DNA of 32,073 nt from an uncultured Spirochaetaceae bacterium (GCA_944392975.1 CALXYN010000023.1:1-32073), one strand, 5' to 3'; positions 6,786 through 15,618 are shown, counted from the stretch's first letter. Notes: generated by a model not told the origin, from the sequence alone. Made by a program: numbers and translations.

Positions 6786-8255
6786 ATGTTTTCAGCAGGA
6801 ATTGACGCAGGAACTCAGAGCATTAAGGTTGTCATTTATGACAGTGATAGAAAAAGTATAGTTGCTTCGTCTTCTTCGGCATTGGATCTTATTGAAAAAG
6901 ATGGCGGAGTAAGGGAACAGGAGGCCTCCTGGTGGGTTGAGGCTATTAGAGCGTGTTTCTCTTCTATTGACAGTGAGATCAGAAAGAACATTTCCGTGAT
7001 TTCAGTTTCGGGTCAGCAGCATGGCTTTGTACCATTGTCTAAAGATGGCAAAGTACTTCATTCTGTAAAGCTCTGGTGTGATACATCTACAGCGATAGAG
7101 TGCGGTGAGATAGAATCTGCTTTAGGAGGAAGGGAGGCTGTATCTGCAGGACTTGGTAATCCAATTCTTCCTGGATACACAGCAAGTAAAATCAGATGGC
7201 TGTGGAAGAATCACAGAAATCTCTATGATGAGATGGCATATGTTCTTCTTCCTCATGATTATATCAACTGGTATCTTTCCGGAGAGGTTGTAATGGAAAG
7301 GGGAGATGCCTCTGGTACAGGGATCCTGAATATCTTTACAGGAAAATGGGATGAGCGTGCAGCAGAGGCTACAGCACCAGGTCTTATTGATAAACTTCCA
7401 AAAATTGAGGAAAAACCGTGTATTATCGGAAAGATAAGTAAAGAGAGAGCCGAAGAGTTGGGGCTTCCTGAAAATGTGGCAATTGCATCCGGCGGTGGTG
7501 ATAACATGATGAGTGCTATCGGAACAGGTGCTGTCGAGGATGGTTTTGTGACAATGAGTCTCGGTACATCAGGTACGCTTTTCTCGTCTTCCTCGCATCC
7601 TTTTCATGATGATAAGCTCCGCCTTGCATCTTTCTGTTCAAGTACAGGTGTCTGGCTTCCATTGCTTTGTACAATGAATTGCACAGTAGCCTCAGAGACG
7701 CTGAGAAAGCTTTTTGATAAAGATGTCAAAGCGTTTGATGAAGCTGCAGAGCTATCTGGTCCTGGCGCAGGAGGGCTTACAATGCTTCCTTTCTTCAATG
7801 GAGAGCGAGTCCCTGATTTTCCTCATGGTGAAGGTGTTCTTATGGGAATGAGACAGAGCAATGTGAATGAGGAGAATATAGCGAGAGCAACACTTGAAGG
7901 TGTTACATATGGCTTTATCCTCGGTCTTGATGCCTTCAGGGAGAATGGCCTTGATGTGAAGTCTCTTACACTAACAGGAGGCGGTTCAAAGAGCCGTGTC
8001 TGGAGACAGCTTGTTGCGGATATGACATCCTGTCCTGTACGTGTTCCTGTAATAAAAGAGGCAGCAGCATTTGGCGCAGCTCTCCATGGTCTTTGGTGCC
8101 TTGAAGGGGGAAAAATTGAGGATCTTGCCAGAGAGCATATATTGTATGATGATTCATTACTTTCATTCCCTGACGTTTCAAAGGCAGATGTTTATAGGCA
8201 AGGCTATGAAAAGTGGCTGAAATATACAGAGGCTTTATCTACGTTATTCAGGTGA
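6786..8255 (+). CDS. xylB: Xylulokinase (FGGY family)
   Basis: A 489-aa sugar kinase of the FGGY family, best matching xylulokinase, which phosphorylates D-xylulose at O5 for entry to the pentose phosphate pathway. The N-terminal domain opens with GIDAGTQSIK (phosphate 1 loop) and has the substrate-side GQQHGFV. The predicted catalytic Asp is D239 in SGGGDNMMSAIG. The C-terminal domain carries LTLTGGGSKSRVWRQLVADM (adenosine-binding) and AAAFGAALHG. The start follows an AGAGG. It is followed 4 bp later by a GH43 glycosidase, which supports the xylose rather than glycerol or ribulose assignment. No xylose isomerase or transporter is in the window. Confidence 0.9.
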   Translation: MFSAGIDAGTQSIKVVIYDSDRKSIVASSSSALDLIEKDGGVREQEASWWVEAIRACFSSIDSEIRKNISVISVSGQQHGFVPLSKDGKVLHSVKLWCDTSTAIECGEIESALGGREAVSAGLGNPILPGYTASKIRWLWKNHRNLYDEMAYVLLPHDYINWYLSGEVVMERGDASGTGILNIFTGKWDERAAEATAPGLIDKLPKIEEKPCIIGKISKERAEELGLPENVAIASGGGDNMMSAIGTGAVEDGFVTMSLGTSGTLFSSSSHPFHDDKLRLASFCSSTGVWLPLLCTMNCTVASETLRKLFDKDVKAFDEAAELSGPGAGGLTMLPFFNGERVPDFPHGEGVLMGMRQSNVNEENIARATLEGVTYGFILGLDAFRENGLDVKSLTLTGGGSKSRVWRQLVADMTSCPVRVPVIKEAAAFGAALHGLWCLEGGKIEDLAREHILYDDSLLSFPDVSKADVYRQGYEKWLKYTEALSTLFR

Positions 8256-8259
8256 TAAA

Positions 8260-9774
8260 ATGATGAAATACGATAATCCAATTCTCTACGCTGATTACTC
8301 TGACCCTGACATTGTTGCCGTTGGGGATGATTTCTATATGGTTGCTTCTTCGTTCACTTATTTTCCTGGGGTTCCTATTCTTCACTCTAAGGATTTAGTG
8401 CATTGGGAGATTATCAACTACGCTGTAAAGAGCCTTCCATATGATAAATACAAGCAACCAAGTCATGGTTCAGGTACGTGGGCTCCTGCTATCAGATACC
8501 ATAATGGTGAATTTTTTATATTCATCCCCCTTGTCGATGAGGGGATATTGGTTGCCCGTTCCAAGGATATCATGGGCGAATTTGAAACGAACATGCTTAC
8601 TCATACAAAGGGGTGGATTGATCCATGTCCGTTTTGGGATGACGATGGAAAAGCTTATATGGTATTCGCTTTCGCATTCTCCAGAGCTGGAATCAAGAAT
8701 GTGCTTGCCTTAATTGAGATTTCTCCTGATTGCATGAAAACGATAGGAGATTATTCCATCATCTTTGATGGGAATGTTGTAGCCCATACATCTGAGGGCC
8801 CTAAGATGTATAAGAGAAATGGTTATTACTATGTACTCTTTCCTGCAGGCGGGGTTGCTACTGGATGGCAAAGCTGCATTAGAAGCCGGGATATTCATGG
8901 GCCCTATGAGTATAAGTGTGTAATGCATCAGGGAAATACTCCTGTAACAGGACCTCATCAGGGTGGATGGGTAACTGCTCCTGATGGTTCAGAATGGTTC
9001 CTGCATTTCCGGGATGTGATTGAGCTTGGAAGAATCATCTATCTGGAACCCATGGTTTTTCATGAAGACTGGCCTATTATCGGAGAAGATATAAATGGTG
9101 ATGGAATAGGTGAACCTGTAGGAACATACAGAATGCCTGTTGAAAATGCTCCTGAATATTCTATAGCAACTTCCGATGAGTTTGATGGTGAAAAACTTGG
9201 ACTTCAATGGCAGTGGCAGGCAAATCCTGTGGATTCTAATTATACCTTCTCATTGAAATCCAGTTGTCTTTCTCTCAGATGCTTAAGAAATGAAAAGCGT
9301 GAGAATCTTCTGTGGTATGCACCGAATGCGCTTACCCAGATTCCTCAGCATGATAGTTTTCAGGCAACGTCATTCGTTACTCTTTCTGGTGATGAGAAAG
9401 GGGATGAAGCCGTACTGGGAATGATTGGTCATCTTTACGGATATATCTCGCTCCACTATGACGGAGAAGAGTATTCTGTGCGTATCTATAAAGGTCTTGT
9501 ATCTGAGAAGACATATGAGGGAATGGCCTCTGAGGAATGTATTGAAGAATACCCTCTGTCCAGCTCTTCCATCTATCTCCGACTGGAATTGAGAAAAGAT
9601 AAGAACTATCTTCTGTCATTCTCTGTTGATGGTGAACATTATACTGTTGCTTCCAAAGTCTTTCCTTTGGAAAGAGCTACCTGGACGGGAGCTAAGTTCG
9701 CAATCTGGTCAGCTAATAAAGAGAATAGGCAATCTGCTGGATATGCCCATTTCGACTTTGTCAGATTTTCATGA
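8260..9774 (+). CDS. Glycoside hydrolase family 43 (beta-xylosidase/alpha-L-arabinofuranosidase)
   Basis: A 504-aa GH43 enzyme without a signal peptide, so it should act in the cytoplasm on imported xylo- or arabino-oligosaccharides. The five-bladed propeller spans about residues 5-300. The expected catalytic residues are visible: base D15 in YSDPDIV, pKa-modulating D121 in WIDPCPFWDDDG and acid E179 in SEGPKMYK. Residues ~310-504 form the beta-sandwich C-terminal domain common in GH43 xylosidases, starting near SDEFDGEKLGLQWQW. It sits 4 bp after xylB, so released xylose would feed that pathway. The 3' end overlaps the convergent hydrolase gene by 14 bp. Specificity between xylosidase and arabinofuranosidase is not decidable here. 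Confidence 0.88.
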   Translation: MMKYDNPILYADYSDPDIVAVGDDFYMVASSFTYFPGVPILHSKDLVHWEIINYAVKSLPYDKYKQPSHGSGTWAPAIRYHNGEFFIFIPLVDEGILVARSKDIMGEFETNMLTHTKGWIDPCPFWDDDGKAYMVFAFAFSRAGIKNVLALIEISPDCMKTIGDYSIIFDGNVVAHTSEGPKMYKRNGYYYVLFPAGGVATGWQSCIRSRDIHGPYEYKCVMHQGNTPVTGPHQGGWVTAPDGSEWFLHFRDVIELGRIIYLEPMVFHEDWPIIGEDINGDGIGEPVGTYRMPVENAPEYSIATSDEFDGEKLGLQWQWQANPVDSNYTFSLKSSCLSLRCLRNEKRENLLWYAPNALTQIPQHDSFQATSFVTLSGDEKGDEAVLGMIGHLYGYISLHYDGEEYSVRIYKGLVSEKTYEGMASEECIEEYPLSSSSIYLRLELRKDKNYLLSFSVDGEHYTVASKVFPLERATWTGAKFAIWSANKENRQSAGYAHFDFVRFS

Positions 9775-10735
9775 ATTTCATCAGAAATGCCTTGAGGGTG
9801 CTGAAATAAACAGTAGGCTCCCTCAGGTATGATTCTGCATGCCCTGCATCTGGGATAAGCAGCTTCTCCTTTTTTCCATTCTTTGCATTGTAATTTATAT
9901 CTAGCATGTAGGATCCGACAAAATGATCATCTCCGCCATGAATGAAAAGCATCGGAGTTGCTGATTTCTTCAGCATCTCTACGCTTGAAGCCTGCTGTGG
10001 AGTGTATCCTGCAAAGAGCTTTGAAAAGAATGAGAAGAGATTAAGAATCGGGAATGATGGAAGGTGATATATCGCTTTCAGTTCATCGGAGAAGATATCC
10101 CAGACGGATGTATAACCACAATCCTCAACAAGCGCTTTTACATTTTCTGGAAGATTCTGTCCAGAGAGCATCATTACAGCTCCGCCTCCCATTGATATCC
10201 CATGAACTGTTATTTTGGCTTCTCTGTCCACTTCGAGAATCTTTTTTATCCATAGAATTATGTCATCCTTGTCAAGCCATCCCATTCCAATCCATTTTCC
10301 TTCACTCTCTCCATGTGCCCTGTTGTCAGGAAGGAGCGTATTGAATCCCCAGGATGAATAGACTGCTGCAAGATTTCTCATCTGTGTTCTGTCCCCTTTG
10401 TACCCATGGACGAGTATTGCGTACATGTGGCTGTTTCCTGCATGGAATTCAGCAATAAGCTTTAGTTTGTCATCGGTTGTGATTTCCCAGATTTCATGAG
10501 GGCTTCTTTGCAGAAACTTTTCTGTGAAATCGTCGAAGAAAATGCTGTTTTCCTTGATGATCTCTTTTCTCCTTTCTATCTCTGGGGTGAGCTTTTTCTC
10601 ACTTTCTGGAATCACCGTGGGATCAAATTCGTCGTTTCTCAAAAGAGCAAACCGAACAAAATAAATTCCAATAAATATGAGAACAAGAATTACAAGCAAT
10701 AAGAAGATGAGAATAGTCATATCATGATTATCCAT
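9761..10735 (-). CDS. Membrane-anchored alpha/beta hydrolase
   Basis: A 324-aa serine hydrolase with one N-terminal membrane segment (about residues 7-30, very Leu/Ile/Val-rich), so it is probably bilayer-anchored. The alpha/beta-hydrolase core begins near residue 100 (YAILVHGYKGD). The triad is visible: S181 in HGISMGGG, D270 in HGGDDHF and H299 in DAGHAES. The family includes the BAAT/YqkD-type hydrolases found in Firmicutes and spirochaetes. The substrate is unknown; an ester or acyl compound is likely. There is no clear SD at the ATG at 10735 or at the ATG five codons in. The gene is convergent with the GH43 gene and overlaps it by 14 bp. Confidence 0.82.
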   Translation of the reverse strand: MDNHDMTILIFLLLVILVLIFIGIYFVRFALLRNDEFDPTVIPESEKKLTPEIERRKEIIKENSIFFDDFTEKFLQRSPHEIWEITTDDKLKLIAEFHAGNSHMYAILVHGYKGDRTQMRNLAAVYSSWGFNTLLPDNRAHGESEGKWIGMGWLDKDDIILWIKKILEVDREAKITVHGISMGGGAVMMLSGQNLPENVKALVEDCGYTSVWDIFSDELKAIYHLPSFPILNLFSFFSKLFAGYTPQQASSVEMLKKSATPMLFIHGGDDHFVGSYMLDINYNAKNGKKEKLLIPDAGHAESYLREPTVYFSTLKAFLMKFMKI

Positions 10736-10803
10736 AACAGATGGAAATGTGGAAAGTACTAATATTCAGAGGTCGTTATAGGAATTGAAGGGATCAAATT
10801 GTC

Positions 10804-10834
10804 AAAAAAAATCCCGAAGAACAAAGCTTCGGGA
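10804..10834 (-). terminator. Intrinsic terminator of the CAU-anticodon tRNA
   Basis: TCCCGAAG (10812-10819) pairs with CTTCGGGA (10827-10834) around a 7-nt loop. On the minus strand it is followed by a tract of seven or eight T. It begins 4 bp beyond the tRNA. Confidence 0.85.
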
Positions 10835-10837
10835 ATC

Positions 10838-10910
10838 TAGCGAGAAAGGGACTCGGACCCCTGACCGAGCGGATATGAGCCGCTTGCTCTACCAACTGAG
10901 CTATCTCGCC
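10838..10910 (-). tRNA. tRNA with anticodon CAT (elongator Met or Ile2)
   Basis: This is a 73-nt tRNA. Acceptor GGCGAGA pairs with TCTCGCT (1:72 is G-U), with discriminator A. The D arm GCTCAGTTGGTAGAGC is standard. The anticodon stem AGCGG/CCGCT encloses CTCATAT, giving anticodon CAT. The T loop is TCCGAGT. No CCA is encoded. It lacks the initiator feature of three G-C pairs in the anticodon stem, so it is elongator Met or the lysidine-modified Ile2; I slightly favour Met. Confidence 0.92.
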
Positions 10911-10938
10911 ATTATCACACATCAAGTGCAACACAAAG

Positions 10939-10967
10939 AATTTAGCAGATTCCATTACTCGATGCAA
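10939..10967 (-). promoter_or_regulatory. Promoter of the CAU-anticodon tRNA
   Basis: Minus-strand TTGCAT (10962-10967) and TAAATT (10939-10944) are separated by exactly 17 bp, giving a short leader of about 20 nt before the mature tRNA. Confidence 0.6.
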
Positions 10968-11373
10968 TAGGTTTTTCATAGTTTTCGAAGAGAATATCTG
11001 TAAAAAATCAGAGTAGGGGACTTTTCAGATTTTCTAATTAATTATCATATTTGAAAGTATTCATTTATCATTTATGCAAAGTACTTCCACATTCCTCAGA
11101 CTTATCTAGATTATGTATAAGTCCAAATCGTATAATAATCAATTCAGATTTAATTTTCATCTTTGTTTTTATATAAAGCTATGGAATATATTTGTAATAG
11201 TAATTTGGAACTTGATTTATATGATTGAATATCTAATAAATACACATATGGTAATACTAATATTTTTATATTGTTATTGTATATTTACTGCTTAGAGAAA
11301 TAGGATTCTTTATATTTTTTATACTCTTTTTTGTTTATAGCTTATTGTTGCTGTATCGGATAACATTTCTTTC
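10968..11373. other. AT-rich intergenic stretch with no supported gene
   Basis: About 400 bp with much lower G+C than its surroundings. Short open frames exist (for example 11113-11295 on the plus strand), but they have no SD and a composition set by the AT bias. No repeats, tRNA or convincing terminator are visible. It probably contains the promoter for the gene at 11374, which I could not place securely. Confidence 0.6.
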
Positions 11374-12156
11374 GTGGATGTAAGTGAATTTCTTGAAGGA
11401 ATAGGGTGTACAGAGTATCGCGATGTGTTCGATTCTTTCGATGCGGATGAAGAGAAAAGACTTTTCTTTTCTGACTTTTCTCGGTTTGTTGAGAATGGTA
11501 GGAAGAAGGCGGATCCGGAGTTCTATTTTCTTTCAATATTCTTGCATCTAGGATTCGATTGCCATGAGATTTATAAAGAGAGGAGTATTCCGGATTCTAT
11601 TTATTTTGCAACTTTTCATGATATCTCAATCTGGGCAAGGTGGTATCACAATCACACAGGAAAAGTTGGAGTGGACAGAATTAACTGGCTTAGAAATCAT
11701 GTGAATATGCGTCTGTTCAGACTTGGCGAGCTGGAGTTTGAACTCCCTTCTTTTCCTTTGGATGAAATCTGGGAAAAGGCACCCTGTGATAACCCTTTTA
11801 TCTTTGTTCATGTTCCTGAGGGAGCTTCTTTGAATAAAGCTGAAGAATCCTTTTCATATGCACTTGAATTCTTTTCATATGATAAGGCTACATTTCTTAT
11901 GCATTCGTGGCTTCTGTCTCCAGAAATTTATAGTATTGCTGATGATTCTTCCCGGATAAAAGCCTTCTCATCTCTTTTTACTCTTATCGGGAGGGAATAT
12001 GACAGGCAGGCAGAGGAAAGAATCTTTGGTTTTGTGAGCGATGATATGAATTCTTATCCTGTCACATCATCCCTCTCCCGGAAGGTTAAAAGCGCTCTTC
12101 TGAGAGGGGAGAATATTTCTTCTGGTTATGGCTATCTTGAGAGATTCAGCCGATAG
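11374..12156 (+). CDS. Acyltransferase-domain protein (NAT_N / GNAT_C type)
   Basis: This 260-aa soluble protein resembles the paired NAT_N (DUF5596) and GNAT_C architecture seen in Clostridia and other gut bacteria. The N-terminal helical part (about 1-90) opens EFLEGIGCTEYRDVF. The GNAT-like part contains ISIWARWYHNHTGKVGV and NWLRNHVNMRLFRLGELEF. FIFVHVPEGASLNKAEESFSYALEFF and FLMHSWLLSPEIYSI are the family's most recognisable blocks. The substrate is unknown. The start is uncertain: GTG at 11374 has no SD, the only other in-frame options before a stop are ATT codons, and a weak TAACAT lies 7 nt before the GTG. The 3' end overlaps the convergent FAH-family gene by 11 bp. Confidence 0.7.
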   Translation: MDVSEFLEGIGCTEYRDVFDSFDADEEKRLFFSDFSRFVENGRKKADPEFYFLSIFLHLGFDCHEIYKERSIPDSIYFATFHDISIWARWYHNHTGKVGVDRINWLRNHVNMRLFRLGELEFELPSFPLDEIWEKAPCDNPFIFVHVPEGASLNKAEESFSYALEFFSYDKATFLMHSWLLSPEIYSIADDSSRIKAFSSLFTLIGREYDRQAEERIFGFVSDDMNSYPVTSSLSRKVKSALLRGENISSGYGYLERFSR

Positions 12157-12901
12157 TATTTCTCAATATTCCAAGACCTTCTATCTCAATCTCGACTATA
12201 TCACCTTTCTGCATTCCGGAAATACCACCGGGCGTTCCTGTTGATATGACATCTCCTGGAAGAAGAGTCATGACATGGGAGATGTAAGAAATCAGGTACG
12301 GGATGGAGAAGATGAGATTCGATGTATTGGATTTCTGCTTAGTCTCTCCGTTTACCCTGCTGGTGATCATCAGCTTTGAGCCATCGACTTCATCTGAAAT
12401 ATAAGGACCAAGAGGCATGAACGTGTCAAAACCCTTGGCAATCGTCCATTGCCCGTTCTTCGGCTGCAGGTCTCTCGCTGTAACATCATTTGCTATTGTG
12501 TAGCCAAGAACGTATTCCAGTGCATCTTCTTCGCTGACATTTCTTGCTGTTTTTCCTATGACTACAGCAAGCTCAGCTTCATAATCCAGACGATGACACA
12601 TATCCGGATAGATTATAGTGCTTTCTGGAGCTGTTACTGACGTTGATGGTTTCAGAAATACGACAGGACTTTCTGGTATTGGAAGTCCGAACTCCTCAGC
12701 GTGATCCCTGTAGTTGAGACCTATGCAGACAGCTTTTGAAAACAGTGAGGGAGAAAGAAGTTTCACTTTTTCCTTTTCAATGCATCTCGATGTAATTTCA
12801 TATTTATCAAATGGTGTTCCGTCCAGAACCTCAATCACTTCATCCTTGAGGATTCCATATCCCTCATTTCCATTATCTTCCAGAAATCTTACATATTTCA
12901 T
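12146..12901 (-). CDS. Fumarylacetoacetate hydrolase (FAH) family protein
   Basis: A 251-aa single-domain FAH-fold enzyme. Metal-binding acids are E108 and E110 in DYEAELAVVIGK and D139 in ANDVTARDLQ. GLNYRDHAEEFG and the C-terminal LLPGDVISTGTPGGISG are diagnostic. Members are Mg/Mn-dependent hydrolases, decarboxylases or tautomerases on beta-keto acids: fumarylpyruvate, acylpyruvates, 2-hydroxyhepta-2,4-dienedioate or oxaloacetate. No aromatic-degradation genes accompany it, so a housekeeping role such as oxaloacetate tautomerase or acylpyruvase is more likely than catabolism; this is inference. The start follows AAGGAG, and its ATGA overlaps the stop of the upstream GNAT gene. Confidence 0.87.
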   Translation of the reverse strand: MKYVRFLEDNGNEGYGILKDEVIEVLDGTPFDKYEITSRCIEKEKVKLLSPSLFSKAVCIGLNYRDHAEEFGLPIPESPVVFLKPSTSVTAPESTIIYPDMCHRLDYEAELAVVIGKTARNVSEEDALEYVLGYTIANDVTARDLQPKNGQWTIAKGFDTFMPLGPYISDEVDGSKLMITSRVNGETKQKSNTSNLIFSIPYLISYISHVMTLLPGDVISTGTPGGISGMQKGDIVEIEIEGLGILRNTIG

Positions 12902-13677
12902 GATTGCTCCTTTTTCAGATAAAGCCAGTTGCCTTCATCTTTGAATCCTGTTTTCCTGTAAATTTTTCCGGCTTCTTCATTATTATACCAGAGTGAGAGC
13001 ATTTTCATCATATTCTCTGTGAATGCAATATCTACTAGTTCTGATAAAACAGCAGTTGCAAACCCCTTATATCTGTAATTGGGATGAGTGACAACACCTG
13101 AAACCATTGCATTCTGCCTTTTGTGGTTGCTTATATATGCTCCGGACAAAGCCTTGCCGTTCTCAAAAAGTGCGACTGCTGTAAAGGGATTTTCTCGTGA
13201 AAGGAAATCTTCCAGATTTGCTTCATCCTCGACTTTTGAAAATCTGTCTCCGAATCCAGGTACTTCACGATATAGCTTGAAAAGGGACAGAAAATCGTTT
13301 CTTGTACGAAGAACCCTGATTCTGTCATCTCTTTCCTGCTTGTGGAAGTTTTCCATGCGGATTGTCATCATTTTTCTGTATTCTGCTTTATAGTCTGTAA
13401 AAGATGATAAGATAGGAGTAAGAAGTGAAGCTTTTGCAGAAATTGTCATACTGTTGAAAGATCGTATGACAGCTGCATCCTCTATACTTGTTTCATAGTT
13501 GTTTTCTGATGAAATTACCAGTATTGCCGGATACTTTATGATATAAAGACCTCTGTATTGAAAAACCTTCCCGATTCCTGAGGAAAGGGTATCGAGAAGG
13601 TCATTCCGGAAAAAAACATCGTTACTGAGTTTTTTTGCTAACTCAGCTATTTCATCATTCTCCAGTTCTTTCATCAT
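12898..13677 (-). CDS. GNAT-family N-acetyltransferase, two-domain
   Basis: About 259 aa. The C-terminal half is a GNAT domain. ALSGAYISNHKRQNAMVSGVV forms the central strands, and THPNYRYKGFATAVLSELVD carries the acetyl-CoA pyrophosphate loop (RYKGFA). LWYNNEEAGKIYRKTGFKDEG is the typical Asn/Tyr region near the end. The N-terminal ~130 residues are a poorly conserved helper domain seen in many predicted acetyltransferases. The substrate is unknown. The open frame extends to 13944, but that part lies entirely within hflC in another frame. I place the start at the double Met (13677 or 13674), which overlaps the hflC stop by about 20 bp and suggests coupling; no clear SD is seen. It is third in the hflK-hflC-GNAT-FAH operon. 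Confidence 0.78.
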   Translation of the reverse strand: MMKELENDEIAELAKKLSNDVFFRNDLLDTLSSGIGKVFQYRGLYIIKYPAILVISSENNYETSIEDAAVIRSFNSMTISAKASLLTPILSSFTDYKAEYRKMMTIRMENFHKQERDDRIRVLRTRNDFLSLFKLYREVPGFGDRFSKVEDEANLEDFLSRENPFTAVALFENGKALSGAYISNHKRQNAMVSGVVTHPNYRYKGFATAVLSELVDIAFTENMMKMLSLWYNNEEAGKIYRKTGFKDEGNWLYLKKEQS

Positions 13678-14659
13678 ATGGCAGTGGCGAATAAAGCGAA
13701 TCGAAGTAAACCATATCTGTTGAGAGTGTCTTGTCAATTGCAGGCAATGTTTTCCTATAGCTTTCAAGTGTAGTCCACAATCTGAAGAATTCAGGATCGG
13801 CAGAGTATGCATTACTGTATATCTCTGCAGCCTCAGCATCCGCTTCTCCCTTGATTCTCTCGCTTTCAGCATAAGCTTCGGAAAGAATTGTCTTCTTCTC
13901 GTTTTCGGCCCGGCCTTGCCATGAAAGAAGCTGGCCACGGCCATAGGATCTGTATGCTTCAGCTATCTGGCTGCGTTCTTTAATCATTCTGGAGTAAACA
14001 CTGTCTGTAAGATCATCGGAGTATCTGATCTGCCTTATGATCACATCCTCCAGTTCAATTCCATAACCCAATGTGAGGGGTGCAGCTTCTGACAACATCA
14101 TGTCAGAGAGACCATCTCGGCCTATTTTTATCTCTTCCTGCCTCTGTCTTGTATTAGTCAGGGATCTCAGTGTTTCTGCATCCTCCTGATTCTCGAGATC
14201 ATTGTTTATTTCCTCGCTGTATTCCATGGAGTTTATACGATTCGTGGAACGTACAGCCTCATTGAGATAGTTTTCAGAGATCACGGTCCGGATAGTGGAG
14301 TCCAGAAGATCATTCAGTCTGGCAATTCCTCCATCAACGGTTTTCACCGTCATGTAGAAAGTATATGGATCCACAATTCTCCAGCGGGCAGTTGCATCAA
14401 CCCATATAAACTGATTTTCTTTTGTCGGTATTCTCTGGGCATCTCCATCCCATGAAAGAAGCGTTGAAGGGTAGCGCGTGATACTGTCAATGAAAGGAAT
14501 ACGGAATTTGAGGCCTGCATCTGTTTCGGCATTCACAATACGGCCAAAACGGGTAATAACAACCTGTTCTCCCTCCTTTACCATATAGAAGGGGCCTAGA
14601 AGAAGCAGAATTGCAAGCAGTATAACGACGGCGACAATTATGGTGACAAGTTTTTTCAT
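13655..14659 (-). CDS. hflC: HflC, SPFH-domain membrane protease modulator
   Basis: This 334-aa protein forms, with HflK, the ring-like membrane complex that encloses and regulates the FtsH protease. It has one N-terminal membrane anchor (about residues 4-24). The SPFH/band-7 domain starts at MVKEGEQVVITRFGRIV, with LKFRIPFIDSITRYPSTLLSWDGD. A long charged coiled-coil follows (ENEKKTILSEAYAESERIKGEADAEAAEIYS, described here in part) and ends before a short Tyr/Pro-rich tail. Length matches the family. Its start overlaps the hflK stop (ATGA). ftsH is not in the window. Confidence 0.93.
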   Translation of the reverse strand: MKKLVTIIVAVVILLAILLLLGPFYMVKEGEQVVITRFGRIVNAETDAGLKFRIPFIDSITRYPSTLLSWDGDAQRIPTKENQFIWVDATARWRIVDPYTFYMTVKTVDGGIARLNDLLDSTIRTVISENYLNEAVRSTNRINSMEYSEEINNDLENQEDAETLRSLTNTRQRQEEIKIGRDGLSDMMLSEAAPLTLGYGIELEDVIIRQIRYSDDLTDSVYSRMIKERSQIAEAYRSYGRGQLLSWQGRAENEKKTILSEAYAESERIKGEADAEAAEIYSNAYSADPEFFRLWTTLESYRKTLPAIDKTLSTDMVYFDSLYSPLPYDERTGE

Positions 14660-15612
14660 ACACTTCCTCCTAACATCTGCAAAGGAAGATAGTTGTCGAG
14701 GTTTTTATCAATCAGTGTGATATTACCGTTCCCGTTGTCCAGAACTTCTTCCATTGTTTCGATATAAAGACGCTGGGAAGTTGTTTCCTTGTCTTTCTCA
14801 TATTCTTCAAGCATTGCTGAGAACCTTGCTGTGTCTCCTTTTGCCATGTTTATACGTTCGGCTGCATATCCTTCGGCCTCAGAGATTATTTTGTCGGCTT
14901 CTCCTTGGGCCGCTGGTATTTCCTGGTTATAGTACTGCTTGCCTTCGTTGATGAGAGTGTTCATATCCTGGATGGCCTTGTTTACATCCTCAAAAGCATC
15001 CTGCACTTCACCTTCTGGTGGCATTATGTTCTGCAGTTTCACTGCGACAATATCAATACCGGAATCATAATGATCGAAGATTTCCTGCATCGCACTTTGT
15101 GCTTCATATTCTATATTCGTTCTTTCGCTTGTCATGATTGCGAGAATCGGCAAGTCTCCGACAAGCTGATTCATCACTGACTGGGAGATATCTCGGATGG
15201 TTGTTTCCTGATCGTGGATTGAGAAAAGGTACTTTCTTGGGTCATTTATCCTGTACTGGACAATCCATTCCACATCGACAATGTTCAGATCACCAGTAAG
15301 CATCATTGATTCATCAGGAGTGAGAAATGCTCCTGAAAGGGAAGTGCCATATGGATCTGTCCCGCGATATCCGAATGTCAGTGTTTTCACGACCGCTGTT
15401 TCGACATTGTAGTTTCTTTCTATGCCAAGCGGAAGTTTCAACTGTAGGCCTGGTCCTACTGTTCTTACGTATTTCCCGAACCTTAGCACAACAGCATTTT
15501 CCGTCTGGTCAACGGAAAAGAAGCTTGTTCCTGCAATGGCAATAATCATGATTGCCACGACAATTGCGGCAACCAATTTTGCTGAAATATTGAAGCTCTT
15601 TCTGCTTTCCAT
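14656..15612 (-). CDS. hflK: HflK, SPFH-domain membrane protease modulator
   Basis: A 318-aa partner of HflC, with one membrane anchor (about residues 12-32) and an SPFH domain beginning FFSVDQTENAVVLRFGKY, then VGPGLQLKLPLGIERNYNVET. LTGDLNIVDVEWIVQYRI and VKLQNIMPPEGEVQDAFEDVNKA are strongly HflK-like. It lacks the long Gly-rich cytoplasmic N-terminus of E. coli HflK (419 aa), so it is a compact form. It is first in a four-gene minus-strand operon. There is no SD before the ATG; a TACAAT -10 ends 6 nt upstream, so the mRNA is predicted to be leaderless. Confidence 0.92.
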   Translation of the reverse strand: MESRKSFNISAKLVAAIVVAIMIIAIAGTSFFSVDQTENAVVLRFGKYVRTVGPGLQLKLPLGIERNYNVETAVVKTLTFGYRGTDPYGTSLSGAFLTPDESMMLTGDLNIVDVEWIVQYRINDPRKYLFSIHDQETTIRDISQSVMNQLVGDLPILAIMTSERTNIEYEAQSAMQEIFDHYDSGIDIVAVKLQNIMPPEGEVQDAFEDVNKAIQDMNTLINEGKQYYNQEIPAAQGEADKIISEAEGYAAERINMAKGDTARFSAMLEEYEKDKETTSQRLYIETMEEVLDNGNGNITLIDKNLDNYLPLQMLGGSV

Positions 15613-15618
15613 ATGCTG

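Noticed and set aside
10785-10979. Overlapping open frames on both strands giving GTRTPDRADMSRLLYQ-type products
   Set aside because: They are translations of the CAU-anticodon tRNA and its terminator, a well-known source of spurious proteins.
11113-11295. A 60-aa hydrophobic plus-strand frame
   Set aside because: No SD. Its Ile/Tyr/Phe-rich composition is what AT-rich noncoding DNA yields.
13678-13944. N-terminal extension of the GNAT gene into hflC
   Set aside because: The 89 extra residues lie entirely inside hflC in another frame and resemble no GNAT N-terminus.
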